Source: JADFUZ01 sp034430415
Lineage (GTDB): Bacteria; Chloroflexota; Dehalococcoidia; GIF9; AB-539-J10
DNA: 61,990 nt
Direction: 5' to 3'
NCBI GenBank assembly: GCA_034430415.1
Contig: DAOUEN010000069.1
Location: 1-61,990 of the forward strand
The first letter of the stretch is position 1; every line of letters starts with the position of its first letter. A model generated the notes under the pieces. It made no database searches. It saw nothing but the letters and a program-made list of their open reading frames with translations, and had not been told where the DNA came from. The translations under genes were made by a program, and so were the position numbers. Below are positions 47,268 to 56,975 of this stretch, piece after piece.

Positions 47268-49670
47268 ATGAAAGCTCCGCTTAGGTGGCTCAAGGACTAC
47301 GTTGACATCAGCATTGCTCCCAAGGAGCTGGCTGAAAGGCTGACCATGTCAGGTATCGAGGTGAAGGGCATACAGGTCATTGGCGGCGCGTGGGAAAACG
47401 TGACAGTAGGCGAAGTGATAGCTGTTGACTCACATCCCAATGCAGACAGACTATGGTTAGCTACAGTGGGCCTTGGCACACAACAGATGACGGTGATCTG
47501 CGGCGCCCCCAACATCCATGCCGGCCAGAAAGTACCCTTTGCCCGTGAGGGAGCCAGACTCATAGACGGTCACACCGGAGAACGGGCTACACTAAAGCCA
47601 GTCAAAATCCGTGGCGTTCTCTCCGCAGGCATGGTCTGCTCAGAGAAGGAACTCGGGATTTCCAGCGTCCACGAGAGCATCATGATCCTGCCAGACGAAG
47701 CGCCTGTGGGTGTGCCGCTTGGCGAATACCTGGGCGACACGATTCTAGACCTAGACATAACCCCAAATCGTCCGGACTGCCTATCCATAATTGGAATTGC
47801 ACGGGAGGTTGCTGCCGTCACCGGACAGACAGTCCACCTGCCCGAGATTCACTATGACGAGAGTGAACCCTCAATAGGCTCCTTGATCTCAGTCGACATA
47901 GACGAGCCAAAGCTATGCCCCAGATACTGCGCCAGTCTGATTACAGGAATCAGCATAGAATCCTCTCCCAGTTGGCTGCAGCAGCGGCTGAACAGCTGTG
48001 GTATGCGCCCTATCAATAACATTGTGGATGTGACCAACTACGTGATGCTGGAATACGGACAGCCTCTTCATGCCTTCGACTATCACAAACTGAGAGGCAA
48101 ACAGGTCATCGTCCGCCGGGGCAGAGACGCAGAACCCATAACCACCATTGATGGTGCAGGACGCGTCCTCGACCAGAGTACGCTGGTCATCGCTGACAGA
48201 GACAGGGCCGTCGCCGTTGCTGGAATCATGGGAGGCATGGACACCGAGGTCACGGGCGAAACGGATACGGTCCTTCTGGAATCAGCGAATTTCGATCATG
48301 CCATCATTCGCCAAGGGTCCCAGCGTCTTGGCCTGCAAAGCGAAGCTTCGGTTCGCTTCGATAAAGGTCTGAGCCCAGAGTTACCGTTCGAGGCATTGAG
48401 GCGAGCCACCCAGCTATTGCTGGAGTTAAGTGGTGGTAGGGCATCCAGCGGCATAGTCGATGCGTATCCCGGGAAGGCGGAGCGAAAACCCATCCTGCTT
48501 CGAACGCGCGAAGTGAAGCGGCTTTCAGGCTTGCAGGTCAGCGCCACCGCCATGACTCGGGTACTGAAATCCTTAGGTTTTCTCTGTGGAGCAACGGATT
48601 CGCCTTCGCAGTTCTCTGTAGTTGCCCCTTACTGGCGGAGCGACATTAGCTGTGCTGCTGACCTGGTCGAAGAGGTAGCCCGCGTCGTTGGCTACGATGA
48701 GGTGCCTGCTACTAGGCTCGCTTTCTCCTTGCCTGCGCAGGAGCCAAGTCCGATGCTCGACTTCAAGAAAAGGCTGAGAAACATACTGGTGAGCTGTGGC
48801 TTTCAAGAGGTACTCACGTACTCCCTGGTCAGTATGGAGAAACTGCGGAAGCTCTCTCCACATCTTCAGCTAAGCGCTAGTCCCTTGAAGATAGTGAATC
48901 CCATGACACACGAACAGGAATACCTGCGAACCACGCTGCGAGCCAATGTCTTGGCAACTCTAGCGAACAACCAGAAACGTGAAGAGAACGGCATGAGAGT
49001 ATTCGAAATAGGCAGGGTCTTCTTGCCTCGAGGAAAGGATCTGCCCAGAGAGAAGGAGATGCTTTGCGCTGCACTCAGTGGTTCAAGGAGCAGACTATCC
49101 TGGCACGGTGACAAGCAGTTGCTCGACTTCTTTGATGCCAAGGGAGCAGTAGAGAACCTGATGAGCCAGCTAGGAAGAGAGGTGGACTTCGAGGCCAAGG
49201 ACAACGATGGCTTCGTCCAGGGAAGAGCAGTTGACATACTGGTAGCTGAGGAGAAAATAGGCACCATTGGTGAAGTACACCCAAAGGTGGCTCAAGCCTT
49301 CGACCTCTCTGGCAGCGTTTCTGTTGTCGAGATTTACCTGGAAGAACTGCTGGGCAAGGCAACTGCAGTGAAGCGATATCAACCGATCCCGCGTTTTCCC
49401 AGCGTTACCAGAGACATTGCCTTGTTAGTGGATGCGCCGACAACCTTCAAGCAGGTGAGGCAAGTAATCCATAGCTTCGCACTCGCAAGAAAGGTGGTTC
49501 TCTTTGACGTTTATTCCGGCCAGCAGATAACCGAAGACAAGAAATCCTTTGCCGTGAGGATAATCTACCAGTCGGCGACTCATACGCTAACTGATGAAGA
49601 GGTTGACAAGACCCAAGACCAGATGCTTGCTAGGCTACGCCAGGAACTAGGGGCAACCCTGCGAAGCTAG
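47268..49670 (+). CDS. pheT: phenylalanyl-tRNA synthetase beta chain
   Basis: 800 residues with the full layout: N-terminal EMAP-like tRNA-binding domain (WENVTVGEVIAVDSHPNADRLW, in blocks about 41-62), the B3/B4 editing module, B5, the catalytic-like core, and the C-terminal FDX-ACB domain (RFPSVTRDIALLVD to the end). 16 bases after pheS. Its last 24 bases overlap the 3' end of the convergent proS. Confidence 0.97.
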   Translation: MKAPLRWLKDYVDISIAPKELAERLTMSGIEVKGIQVIGGAWENVTVGEVIAVDSHPNADRLWLATVGLGTQQMTVICGAPNIHAGQKVPFAREGARLIDGHTGERATLKPVKIRGVLSAGMVCSEKELGISSVHESIMILPDEAPVGVPLGEYLGDTILDLDITPNRPDCLSIIGIAREVAAVTGQTVHLPEIHYDESEPSIGSLISVDIDEPKLCPRYCASLITGISIESSPSWLQQRLNSCGMRPINNIVDVTNYVMLEYGQPLHAFDYHKLRGKQVIVRRGRDAEPITTIDGAGRVLDQSTLVIADRDRAVAVAGIMGGMDTEVTGETDTVLLESANFDHAIIRQGSQRLGLQSEASVRFDKGLSPELPFEALRRATQLLLELSGGRASSGIVDAYPGKAERKPILLRTREVKRLSGLQVSATAMTRVLKSLGFLCGATDSPSQFSVVAPYWRSDISCAADLVEEVARVVGYDEVPATRLAFSLPAQEPSPMLDFKKRLRNILVSCGFQEVLTYSLVSMEKLRKLSPHLQLSASPLKIVNPMTHEQEYLRTTLRANVLATLANNQKREENGMRVFEIGRVFLPRGKDLPREKEMLCAALSGSRSRLSWHGDKQLLDFFDAKGAVENLMSQLGREVDFEAKDNDGFVQGRAVDILVAEEKIGTIGEVHPKVAQAFDLSGSVSVVEIYLEELLGKATAVKRYQPIPRFPSVTRDIALLVDAPTTFKQVRQVIHSFALARKVVLFDVYSGQQITEDKKSFAVRIIYQSATHTLTDEEVDKTQDQMLARLRQELGATLRS

Positions 49671-51374
49671 CCGGTTTCCCAGCAGCGCCTGTATTCTCTC
49701 CGTCAACTCGTCGACGGCCAAGAGTTGGCCTTCTTTCTCAAAGCGCCATTTAGCCTCCGCGCTTTGTTTTTCCAGAGTGCGCGGGCTTACGACTACCCTC
49801 AAAGGTATGCCGAGAAGGTCGGCATCATTGAATTTGACCCCAGCGGACTCGTTGCGGTCGTCGAAAAGCACCTCAAGCTTCCCTTCCACCATCTCCTGAT
49901 ATGCCTCTTCAGCAGCCGATGCGACAATGGGGTCATCCAAATGCAGCGGACAGAGACAGACCTGGTAGGGTGCAGCAGAGAGCGGCCAAATGATACCTTT
50001 GCTGTCATGGTTTTGCTCGATTATTGCTGCCAGAAGACGCCCCAGCCCAATGCCATAGCAACCCATAACAGTAGGTTTGGATTCACCCATCTCATCCAGA
50101 AAGTACGCCTCCATCTTTTCGCTGATAAAGGTACCCAGTTTGAATATGTGTCCCACCTCAATACCGCGAGCCGAGCGTAGCTCCTTCCCACATCTCGGGC
50201 AACCATGTCCAGGCCCTGCCAGAGCAATATCGGCCATGAGGTCAGCCTGAAAGTCCCTAGGGTAGTTAGCATTCATCAGGTGAAATCCTGCTTTGTTGGC
50301 ACCAACGATGAAATTTGACCCCAGAGTAACCGAGTCGTCAGCGATCACTCTGATTCCTGCCAACCCTACAGGCGACGCAAAGCCGGCTACCATACCTGCG
50401 CCCGTTACCTCATCTTCTGTAGCCAGTCTAAGCTCAGTCCCCTTCAACGCATTCCTCAACTTCGTTTCATTCACCTCCAGGTCGCCTCTGATGACAGCGA
50501 AAACAAACTCTCCAGCCGCAGAATAGAAGACAGCTTTGAGGGTCTGACTTGCCGGCACTCCGACGAATTCGGCCACTTGTTCTATGGTCTGGCAACCGGG
50601 AGTAGCTATCTCAGCTAGAGGCAGCTCAGTGCCCGCTCCGCTCGTCGCCGCAGCTTTGGCGCTTTGCGCTCTCTCCGCGTTGGCAGCATAGTCACAATTA
50701 GAGCAATAGATGACCTCATCCTCACCGTTTTCCGTGATAACCATGAACTCATGCGATGCTTTGCCACCTATAGCACCGCTATCAGCTTCCACCATCAATG
50801 CTGGCAAGCCCAGGCGAGCGTAGATATTCCTGTATGCCTGAGCCATTCTCTCGTAGCTCTTCTCCAGAGCAGCTTCGTCAGTATCAAAGCTATACAGATC
50901 CTTCATTATAAACTCGCGAACTCTCAGCAGCCCGCCACGAGGGCGAGGCTCGTCGCGAAATTTGGTCTGTATCTGATATAGCAGCAAAGGTAGGTCGCGA
51001 TAGCTCTGTACATGTCTGTGAACCAGATCAGTGACAACTTCCTCATGGGTAGGCCCAAGTGCCAGTCTGTGTTCCTTACGGTCAGTCAAAGTGAATAGAG
51101 ATGCGCCGAAGGAGACATAACGTCCTGATTGCTGCCACAATTCAATAGGCTGTAACACCGGCAGCATTAGTTCTTGCCCTCCCACCCTATCCATTTCCTC
51201 TCTGATTACCTGTTCAATCCGTTTGAGCACTTTCCAGCCTAGAGGCAAATACGAATAGACTCCAGCAGACAATTGGTCAATCATGCCACTTCTTAGAAGC
51301 AGTTGATGACTGATGCTATCCGCTTCGCCAGGTGCTTGCCGTAGAGTCTTGCCGAATAGCCTAGAGAACCGCAT
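49647..51374 (-). CDS. proS: prolyl-tRNA synthetase (bacterial, editing type)
   Basis: 575 residues. Class II motif 1 and 2 regions are present (LPLGWKVLKRIEQVIREEMD; FRDEPRPRGGLLRVREFIMKDLYSFD in blocks, about 137-162), then a large inserted editing domain (about 220-400), then motif 3 MGCYGIGLGRLLAAIIEQ and the anticodon domain. ATG start with GAGGTG six bases upstream. It ends the rpsB-to-proS operon and overlaps pheT tail to tail. Confidence 0.97.
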   Translation of the reverse strand: MRFSRLFGKTLRQAPGEADSISHQLLLRSGMIDQLSAGVYSYLPLGWKVLKRIEQVIREEMDRVGGQELMLPVLQPIELWQQSGRYVSFGASLFTLTDRKEHRLALGPTHEEVVTDLVHRHVQSYRDLPLLLYQIQTKFRDEPRPRGGLLRVREFIMKDLYSFDTDEAALEKSYERMAQAYRNIYARLGLPALMVEADSGAIGGKASHEFMVITENGEDEVIYCSNCDYAANAERAQSAKAAATSGAGTELPLAEIATPGCQTIEQVAEFVGVPASQTLKAVFYSAAGEFVFAVIRGDLEVNETKLRNALKGTELRLATEDEVTGAGMVAGFASPVGLAGIRVIADDSVTLGSNFIVGANKAGFHLMNANYPRDFQADLMADIALAGPGHGCPRCGKELRSARGIEVGHIFKLGTFISEKMEAYFLDEMGESKPTVMGCYGIGLGRLLAAIIEQNHDSKGIIWPLSAAPYQVCLCPLHLDDPIVASAAEEAYQEMVEGKLEVLFDDRNESAGVKFNDADLLGIPLRVVVSPRTLEKQSAEAKWRFEKEGQLLAVDELTERIQALLGNRLASQGCP

Positions 51375-51384
51375 TTTTCACCTC

Positions 51385-52455
51385 TTACTCGTGCTCTGCA
51401 GCCTCAAGAGACAGGGCAGTGACCTCTGCCATCAGGGTTTCCAGCAAGTCCTCTTCAGGCACTGTACCCACCACCTTTCCACTCCTGAATATGGCCCCCT
51501 TACCTTTACCACCGGCGACACCCACATCAGCGTCTCTCGCTTCGCCGGGTCCATTGACCACGCAGCCCATGACCGCCACCTTAAGCGGCGTGTTCACCTT
51601 CTCAAGATACCTGCCTACTTTGTTGGCCAGTGCCGTGACGTCAATCTCGGCACGGCCACACGAGGGACAACTCACCAGGGTAGGTCCCCGCTGGCGAAGG
51701 CCTAGGCTCTTCAGTATCTCATAAGCAGCGAACACCTCTTCTGCGGGCGGCGCACTCAGAGACACCCGTACCGTGTCGCCAATCCCTTGGTGCAACAGAA
51801 TGCCGATACCCACAGCGCTCCGTATGGCCCCAGCTTGAGCAAGTCCGGCTTCAGTGATACCCAAGTGCAGGGGATAAGAAATTCTATCGGCAATCAGCCG
51901 ATAGGCCTGGACGGTAGTGAGCACATCAAACGCTTTGAGGGAAACCTTGATCAGATTGAAGTCAAGGCTCTCCAGAAGCTCTATCTGCTGCAATGCGATA
52001 TTCACCATCCGTTCAGTCAGCGGAGCAGCGGGCTGGAAATTTGCTGGCACACTGCCACCGTTCACTCCAATTCGAATGGGGACTCCCCTTTCTTTAGCAG
52101 TAGTCACCACTTTTGCGATCTGTTCTTGATCGCGGAGGTTGCCGGGATTAAGTCTAAGGCCGTCTGCTCCACTCTGCAACGCAGCCAGAGCCAAGCGATA
52201 GTCGAAGTGGATATCAGCTACCAGGGGTATAGAGATACCCTTCTTGATCGATGAGATACTCGCGGCAGCCTGTTCATCTGGAATGGCCACTCGCACTATC
52301 TCGCAACCGCAATCCTCCAGATCTCTGATCTGGCTTGCAGTGGCATGGACATCCCGGGTATCAGTTTTGGCCATAGACTGCACCACAACTGGCGCATTAC
52401 CGCCCACAGTCACATCTCCAAGCATCAACGGTATTGAGACCCGCCGCTGGATCAT
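51385..52455 (-). CDS. ispG: 4-hydroxy-3-methylbut-2-en-1-yl diphosphate synthase
   Basis: IspG (GcpE) converts MEcPP to HMBPP in the MEP isoprenoid pathway using a [4Fe-4S] cluster and external electrons. 356 residues: the N-terminal barrel (VAIPDEQAAASISSIKK, then LVADIHFDYRLAL) and the C-terminal cluster domain with VSCPSCGRAEIDV and MGCVVNGPGEARDADVG. The start overlaps the rseP stop by four bases (ATGA). dxr lies upstream in the same operon. Confidence 0.97.
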   Translation of the reverse strand: MIQRRVSIPLMLGDVTVGGNAPVVVQSMAKTDTRDVHATASQIRDLEDCGCEIVRVAIPDEQAAASISSIKKGISIPLVADIHFDYRLALAALQSGADGLRLNPGNLRDQEQIAKVVTTAKERGVPIRIGVNGGSVPANFQPAAPLTERMVNIALQQIELLESLDFNLIKVSLKAFDVLTTVQAYRLIADRISYPLHLGITEAGLAQAGAIRSAVGIGILLHQGIGDTVRVSLSAPPAEEVFAAYEILKSLGLRQRGPTLVSCPSCGRAEIDVTALANKVGRYLEKVNTPLKVAVMGCVVNGPGEARDADVGVAGGKGKGAIFRSGKVVGTVPEEDLLETLMAEVTALSLEAAEHE

Positions 52456-53768
52456 AGTCCAAAGCTCCCGCCCGTAATTATGCGCAGAAGATCACTATAG
52501 GTTACCAAGACCATAAGACTGATTAAGAAAGTAGTGCCTATGGTGTACGCCAAGTGCAGCATACGAGGGGATAGACGCTTCCCTCGGCGAGTGCGCTCGA
52601 CAAGTGCAACCAGTATCCCTGCTCCATCCAGGGGGGGGACAGGCAGAAAGTTGAACAGGGCAATACCCAGACTGATAATGCCTGCCATATACACCACATT
52701 GCTTGGACCAAAAGACCGGACAGCCTCTACGGTTAGCTGCCCCGCACCTATCGGTCCAACAAGCGCTTTCCCGGGATCCTCTCTTATCAAGGGGATCGAA
52801 GCCACTATCATGCTAGGCATGTCAATAATGAAGCTGCCTGCCAGGTGGCTCGCCCTGATAAGGGGGAGGCGGACTTGCTCAATATGGGCCACATCCACCC
52901 AAAGCAACTCCATACCCATTACTCCGAGAGCAGATGTCGGCTCTTTAATGATGTTGGCGATGACTTTTTCTCGCTGCCTGAACGCTGTGAAACTTATCTC
53001 CTCCCCCATTCCAACGGAGGCCAGAACATCTGACATAACCTCCTCGCTATACACGATTTGCCCATTCACACTCAGAATGGTATCTCCCGGCTTGAGACCG
53101 GCCTCATCAACAGCAGAACCAATCTCTATCTCACTCACCAAATTACGACACAGTGTAACGCCTATCGCTCGACGCCCCAGGTCAGCATCGAACTCAGGCA
53201 CCAGACTAACCTCCCTTCGTATTCCATTTGTTTCAAGAGCTAAGGTTATTTCCTCTCCTTCCTTGCGGGAGCTTATCCTGCCCTGTATATCACCCCATTT
53301 ACGAATAGGCTCGCCATCCGCTTCCAGAATCAGGTCTCCTGACCCAATGCCCGCTTCCTCCGCCGGCGAGTTCTCCGCCACCTGATACACCATAACCCCA
53401 TTGCCAACTATCACGTCTTCCGGCAACGTGAAAAATGCGCTAAGCAGAACAAAGGCCAGAAGGATGTTGGCCACAGGACCTGCAGCATAGACGACCAGCC
53501 GTGCCCACGAGCCCTTGCTGGCTAGACTTCCTGGCACGGCAGGGTCATCCTCCGCAACTGACCTGACGAAGGCTCCCACAGGTATGGCGTTGAGCGAGTA
53601 CACTGTCTCTCCCCGTCTGATTGCCAGAAGCCGCGGAGGAAACCCCAAACCGAATTCCTCGACTTTCACGCCTGTACGCTTGGCAGCGATGAAGTGCCCC
53701 AGTTCGTGCACGAACACTACAAGAAGCAGAGTCACAACAAAGAAGGCGATCACAGTGATGACATTCAT
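52452..53768 (-). CDS. rseP: site-2 protease RseP family
   Basis: 438-residue intramembrane metalloprotease with HELGH at 21-25 in the first membrane helix and the second metal site in FNFLPVPPLDGAG near residue 370. Between them lie two PDZ-like domains (GNGVMVYQVAENSPAEEAG; AVDEAGLKPGDTILSVNGQ). RseP cuts anti-sigma factors and remnant signal peptides in other bacteria. A neighbour of dxr and ispG in the usual order. Confidence 0.94.
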   Translation of the reverse strand: MNVITVIAFFVVTLLLVVFVHELGHFIAAKRTGVKVEEFGLGFPPRLLAIRRGETVYSLNAIPVGAFVRSVAEDDPAVPGSLASKGSWARLVVYAAGPVANILLAFVLLSAFFTLPEDVIVGNGVMVYQVAENSPAEEAGIGSGDLILEADGEPIRKWGDIQGRISSRKEGEEITLALETNGIRREVSLVPEFDADLGRRAIGVTLCRNLVSEIEIGSAVDEAGLKPGDTILSVNGQIVYSEEVMSDVLASVGMGEEISFTAFRQREKVIANIIKEPTSALGVMGMELLWVDVAHIEQVRLPLIRASHLAGSFIIDMPSMIVASIPLIREDPGKALVGPIGAGQLTVEAVRSFGPSNVVYMAGIISLGIALFNFLPVPPLDGAGILVALVERTRRGKRLSPRMLHLAYTIGTTFLISLMVLVTYSDLLRIITGGSFGL

Positions 53769-53771
53769 CTT

Positions 53772-54962
53772 CTATTCAGCTACCTCCAGGCGCTTTCGGC
53801 GCGACCCGTCGTTCCGCTCGATGCAGCCTGAGCGACAACGGCCAGAAACAGACATGGCATGCTTCCTCGCCCAAACGTCGGCAGACATAATGTCATCCAT
53901 AGAGGGGTTGTCTGTACTTTGATGGCTTCCCAACACTTCCTCCACCAGAGCAGCAATGTCAACAAAACGGATGCGGTGTGAGAGAAACAGCTCCACCGCG
54001 GTTTCATCAGCAGCGCATAGTGCAGCAGGGTATGTGCCTCCCAGTTTGCCTGCATACAGGGCCAGCCTGAGGCAGGGAAATCTGTCGATGTCGACTGGTT
54101 CGAAACTGAGATGCTGGATTTTGCCAAGATCGACGCGTGGCAATCCGGGATTGGGCAACCTGCCGGGAAAGCAAATGGCATACTGGATAGGCAACCTCAT
54201 ATCGGGACACGCGAGTTGTGCTTTCACCGAGCCGTCGATGAATTCCACCATCGAGTGAATAACAGATTGAGGATGGATCAATATCTCTATGTCCTCCAAG
54301 GGAACAGTAAAAAGCCAACGCGCCTCGATTACTTCCAAGCCCTTATTCATCAACGTTGATGAATCGATTGTCACTTTTCTCCCCATCCTCCAAACAGGGT
54401 GTTGGAGAGCCCGCTCTACCGTCACTTGAGCCAACTCTGCCTGAGAATAGGAATAGAAAGGTCCTCCGGAGGCAGTCAGGTACAGCTTCCGGATATTATT
54501 CCTTTCTCCTCGCAGGCATTGCCAGATAGCACTATGTTCGCTATCAATCGGCAGGATCGTTGCCCCGTGACGTCTAGCCTCCCGGACAATGATTTCGCCC
54601 GCCGCCACCAGCACCTCTTTGTTAGCCAGAGCCAGTGTCTTTCCCGCCCTCAAAGCTGCTAGGGTGGGATACAATCCTGCTTTTCCAGACGTGGCCATGA
54701 TGACCAAATCAACCTCAGGGTGACTGGCCATATCCTCCATGGACAAGAACTCCATTTCCTGGCCAATTCCAGCCTCGACTGCCGAGTAGTACATCCTGGG
54801 ATGGAATTCTCTGATCTGCTTGACAAGAAGCCCGGTGTTTCTGCCTCCTGCCAGAGCTACTACTTGAAACCTCCCCTTGAAAGCACGGATAACATCCAGA
54901 GCTTGCTGCCCGATGGAGCCTGTCGAGCCAAGGATAGCTACTCTCTTTATCCTATGACCCAT
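53772..54962 (-). CDS. dxr: 1-deoxy-D-xylulose 5-phosphate reductoisomerase
   Basis: First committed step of the MEP pathway: DXP to MEP with NADPH. 396 residues from ATG 54962, which begins MGHRIKRVAILGSTGSIGQQ with the NADPH loop. The metal residues sit in ILPIDSEHSAIWQ (about 147-159), and TASGGPFY and the MGRKVTIDSSTLMNKGLE substrate block follow. The start lies inside cdsA by 16 bases, so coupling is likely; rseP follows after three bases. Confidence 0.97.
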   Translation of the reverse strand: MGHRIKRVAILGSTGSIGQQALDVIRAFKGRFQVVALAGGRNTGLLVKQIREFHPRMYYSAVEAGIGQEMEFLSMEDMASHPEVDLVIMATSGKAGLYPTLAALRAGKTLALANKEVLVAAGEIIVREARRHGATILPIDSEHSAIWQCLRGERNNIRKLYLTASGGPFYSYSQAELAQVTVERALQHPVWRMGRKVTIDSSTLMNKGLEVIEARWLFTVPLEDIEILIHPQSVIHSMVEFIDGSVKAQLACPDMRLPIQYAICFPGRLPNPGLPRVDLGKIQHLSFEPVDIDRFPCLRLALYAGKLGGTYPAALCAADETAVELFLSHRIRFVDIAALVEEVLGSHQSTDNPSMDDIMSADVWARKHAMSVSGRCRSGCIERNDGSRRKRLEVAE

Positions 54963-55756
54963 ACCACGCAATAGTATACCACCACCCCTACGAAGATGAG
55001 ACCGTCGAACCGGTCAAGAACACCACCGTGTCCCGGAAGCAGCTTGCCTGATTCCTTCACTCCAGCGTTGCGCTTCAGCAGGGACTCCACCAGGTCGCCA
55101 CCCTGAGCAGAGAGGCCAACAAGGCAGGCTAGGACAATGACCTGCCAGCACTCAGCGCCTATGGAAGAAAAGAGAGCAGGGACCCCAGATACTGCAGTGG
55201 CGACTGCAATAGTACTCAACAAGCCTCCACCAACCCCCTCCCAGGTCTTGCCCGGGCTTATGGTTGGAGCCAAGCGATGCCTACCCCATGCTCCACCGAC
55301 GAAGAAGGCGCCTGTATCATAAGCGAACGTAGCGAGCATGGCCAGGCAGACCCACTCTCTCCCATTTGCCAGCATGCTCAAGCGAAGCCAATAGCTGAGC
55401 ATCCATCCCACGTAGAGAACACCAGCCACTACCCATGCCCAGTCACGAAATGCCTCCTCTCGAGGCAGCAGGCGCAGCATCCCCACCAGAGAAACCACTA
55501 TGGCGCTTGCCATGACTGCGGACAGGACAGCGGCGTCCTCGTAGTGAGGGCTTAGAGCAACAGCCAATGCCCACATAAGGCCAAGACAGGTCAGAAAACG
55601 CCTACGGGCCAGGCTAGCAGACATGTGGTAGAACTCGAGCGTGCCGACGAGGGTCACCGCAGCAATGAAGAAGCTAAACCAGGGATGACCAAGCCAGATG
55701 AGGAAAAAGACAACGGCGGCGCCCATAGCGCCAGTGATGATCCTTCGTTTGAGCAC
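54947..55756 (-). CDS. cdsA: phosphatidate cytidylyltransferase
   Basis: CdsA makes CDP-diacylglycerol for phospholipids. 269 residues, about eight membrane segments, with the family signature ESGKLLPGHGGVLDRFDGLI (about 236-255) and the inner DTGAFFVGGAWGRHRLAPTISPGKTWEG region (in blocks, about 146-173). The GTG start has no strong Shine-Dalgarno. In most bacteria uppS lies just upstream; here there is only a 108-base gap after frr. Confidence 0.95.
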   Translation of the reverse strand: MLKRRIITGAMGAAVVFFLIWLGHPWFSFFIAAVTLVGTLEFYHMSASLARRRFLTCLGLMWALAVALSPHYEDAAVLSAVMASAIVVSLVGMLRLLPREEAFRDWAWVVAGVLYVGWMLSYWLRLSMLANGREWVCLAMLATFAYDTGAFFVGGAWGRHRLAPTISPGKTWEGVGGGLLSTIAVATAVSGVPALFSSIGAECWQVIVLACLVGLSAQGGDLVESLLKRNAGVKESGKLLPGHGGVLDRFDGLIFVGVVVYYCVVWVIG

Positions 55757-55864
55757 AGCCCAATTGTAACAGGTCTTGAACAGCAGGAGCCGCGGGTTGG
55801 TGTTTCAACGCAGGCTTGGTTTGCTATGGGCGAACAGGAATCAGGTTTGCGGCGAATCCCGAGA
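55757..55864 (-). other. gap where uppS is usual
   Basis: 108 bases between frr and cdsA. One minus-strand frame is open through it but its translation shows no undecaprenyl pyrophosphate synthase motif. No hairpin terminator is seen. Confidence 0.5.
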
Positions 55865-56422
55865 TCAGAGCTCCCTTATCTCCTTCTCTTTGGCCTTGCC
55901 TATCTCATTTGCCTTGTCTATGAAGCTCTCGCCAATCTCGTCGACATGCTTGATCGCATTCGAAAGTTCGTCTTGCGATATCTCCTTGTTCTTCTCCATG
56001 CGCCTCAACTCTGCGATAGTGTTTCGCCTCATGTTGCGCAACGCCACCCGTCTCTCTTCCACCCTCTTGGACACCAGCTTTGCCAGTTCAGCACGACGCT
56101 CTTCGTTGAGAGGGGGAACAGCTATTCGTACAACATTGCCATCATTGGAGGGATTGAAGCCGATATTGGCTTTGAGGATGTCCTTTTCTATGCTCCGCAA
56201 GGAGCTACGTTCCCAAGGCTGAATGACAATCAGATTGAACTCAGGCGCTGACACCGTGGCAATCTGCCTCAACGGCACAGGCGCGCCGTGGTAGTCAACT
56301 ACCACATTCTCCACCAGAGACGGAGTGGCTCGCCCGCTACGGATGCTAGCTAGTTCCCGAGCTAGACCATCAACACTCGTTTCCATCTCTGAGTTCAGTT
56401 CGACGATGATCTTATCTGGCAT
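55865..56422 (-). CDS. frr: ribosome recycling factor
   Basis: 185 residues, the normal length: DGLARELASIRSGRATPSLVENVVVDYHG (in blocks, about 18-46), then the PLRQIATVSAPE segment, and the C-terminal RRNTIAELRRMEKNKEISQDE helix. It splits ribosomes after termination together with EF-G. The ATG has GAGG upstream near the end of the gap after tsf. pyrH, usually between tsf and frr, is absent. Confidence 0.97.
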   Translation of the reverse strand: MPDKIIVELNSEMETSVDGLARELASIRSGRATPSLVENVVVDYHGAPVPLRQIATVSAPEFNLIVIQPWERSSLRSIEKDILKANIGFNPSNDGNVVRIAVPPLNEERRAELAKLVSKRVEERRVALRNMRRNTIAELRRMEKNKEISQDELSNAIKHVDEIGESFIDKANEIGKAKEKEIREL

Positions 56423-56454
56423 GATCGGTCCTCAGAGAGGCAGACATCCCCAGG

Positions 56455-56958
56455 CTAGGAGCCGAGTTCAAATCTGGAGAATCTTCGTACCTTTATGTTC
56501 TCACCGGTCCTGGCTATGGCCTCAGTGATTACTTCACCCACGGTTCGGCCAGGCTCCTTGATAAAGGGTTGGAGGAGAAGACAGACCTCCTGCGGATCCA
56601 ATTCCGAATCCACTGGCACTTCCTCCTCAGTGACAAACTGGGGCGAGGCAGCAGCCACCTGCATTGCCAAGTCGTAGCCAATCCGCTTGAACTCATCTGT
56701 CCGAGCTACAAAGTCAGTCTCGCAGTTCAATTCAACTAGAGCCCCGATCTTCCCGTTGTGATGAACATACGCCTCGACTATTCCCTCTCCGGCCATGCGC
56801 TTTCCTGCCTTTTGGGCAGTTGCAAGCCCCAAGCGTCTGAGGAATCCTATAGCTTTCTCTATGTCTCCCTCGGTTTCCAGCAACGCGTTCCTGCAATCGA
56901 GCATCCCGCACCCGGTCCTGTCTCTTATCTCTTTAATGGCCTCGGTTGATACTCTCAT
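56455..56958 (-). CDS. tsf: elongation factor Ts, short form
   Basis: 167 residues from ATG 56958 (a GTG four codons earlier is weaker). The N-terminal UBA-like domain and the EF-Tu contact motif are clear: EIRDRTGCGMLDCRNALLETEGDIEKAI (in blocks), then the core motif ELNCETDFVARTDEF (about 75-89). The length is much below the 280-300 of E. coli type and matches the one-subdomain form of Chloroflexota, cyanobacteria and Thermus. It is the second gene of the rpsB operon, 17 bases after rpsB. Confidence 0.96.
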   Translation of the reverse strand: MRVSTEAIKEIRDRTGCGMLDCRNALLETEGDIEKAIGFLRRLGLATAQKAGKRMAGEGIVEAYVHHNGKIGALVELNCETDFVARTDEFKRIGYDLAMQVAAASPQFVTEEEVPVDSELDPQEVCLLLQPFIKEPGRTVGEVITEAIARTGENIKVRRFSRFELGS

Positions 56959-56975
56959 CTGAACCACCACAAGGG

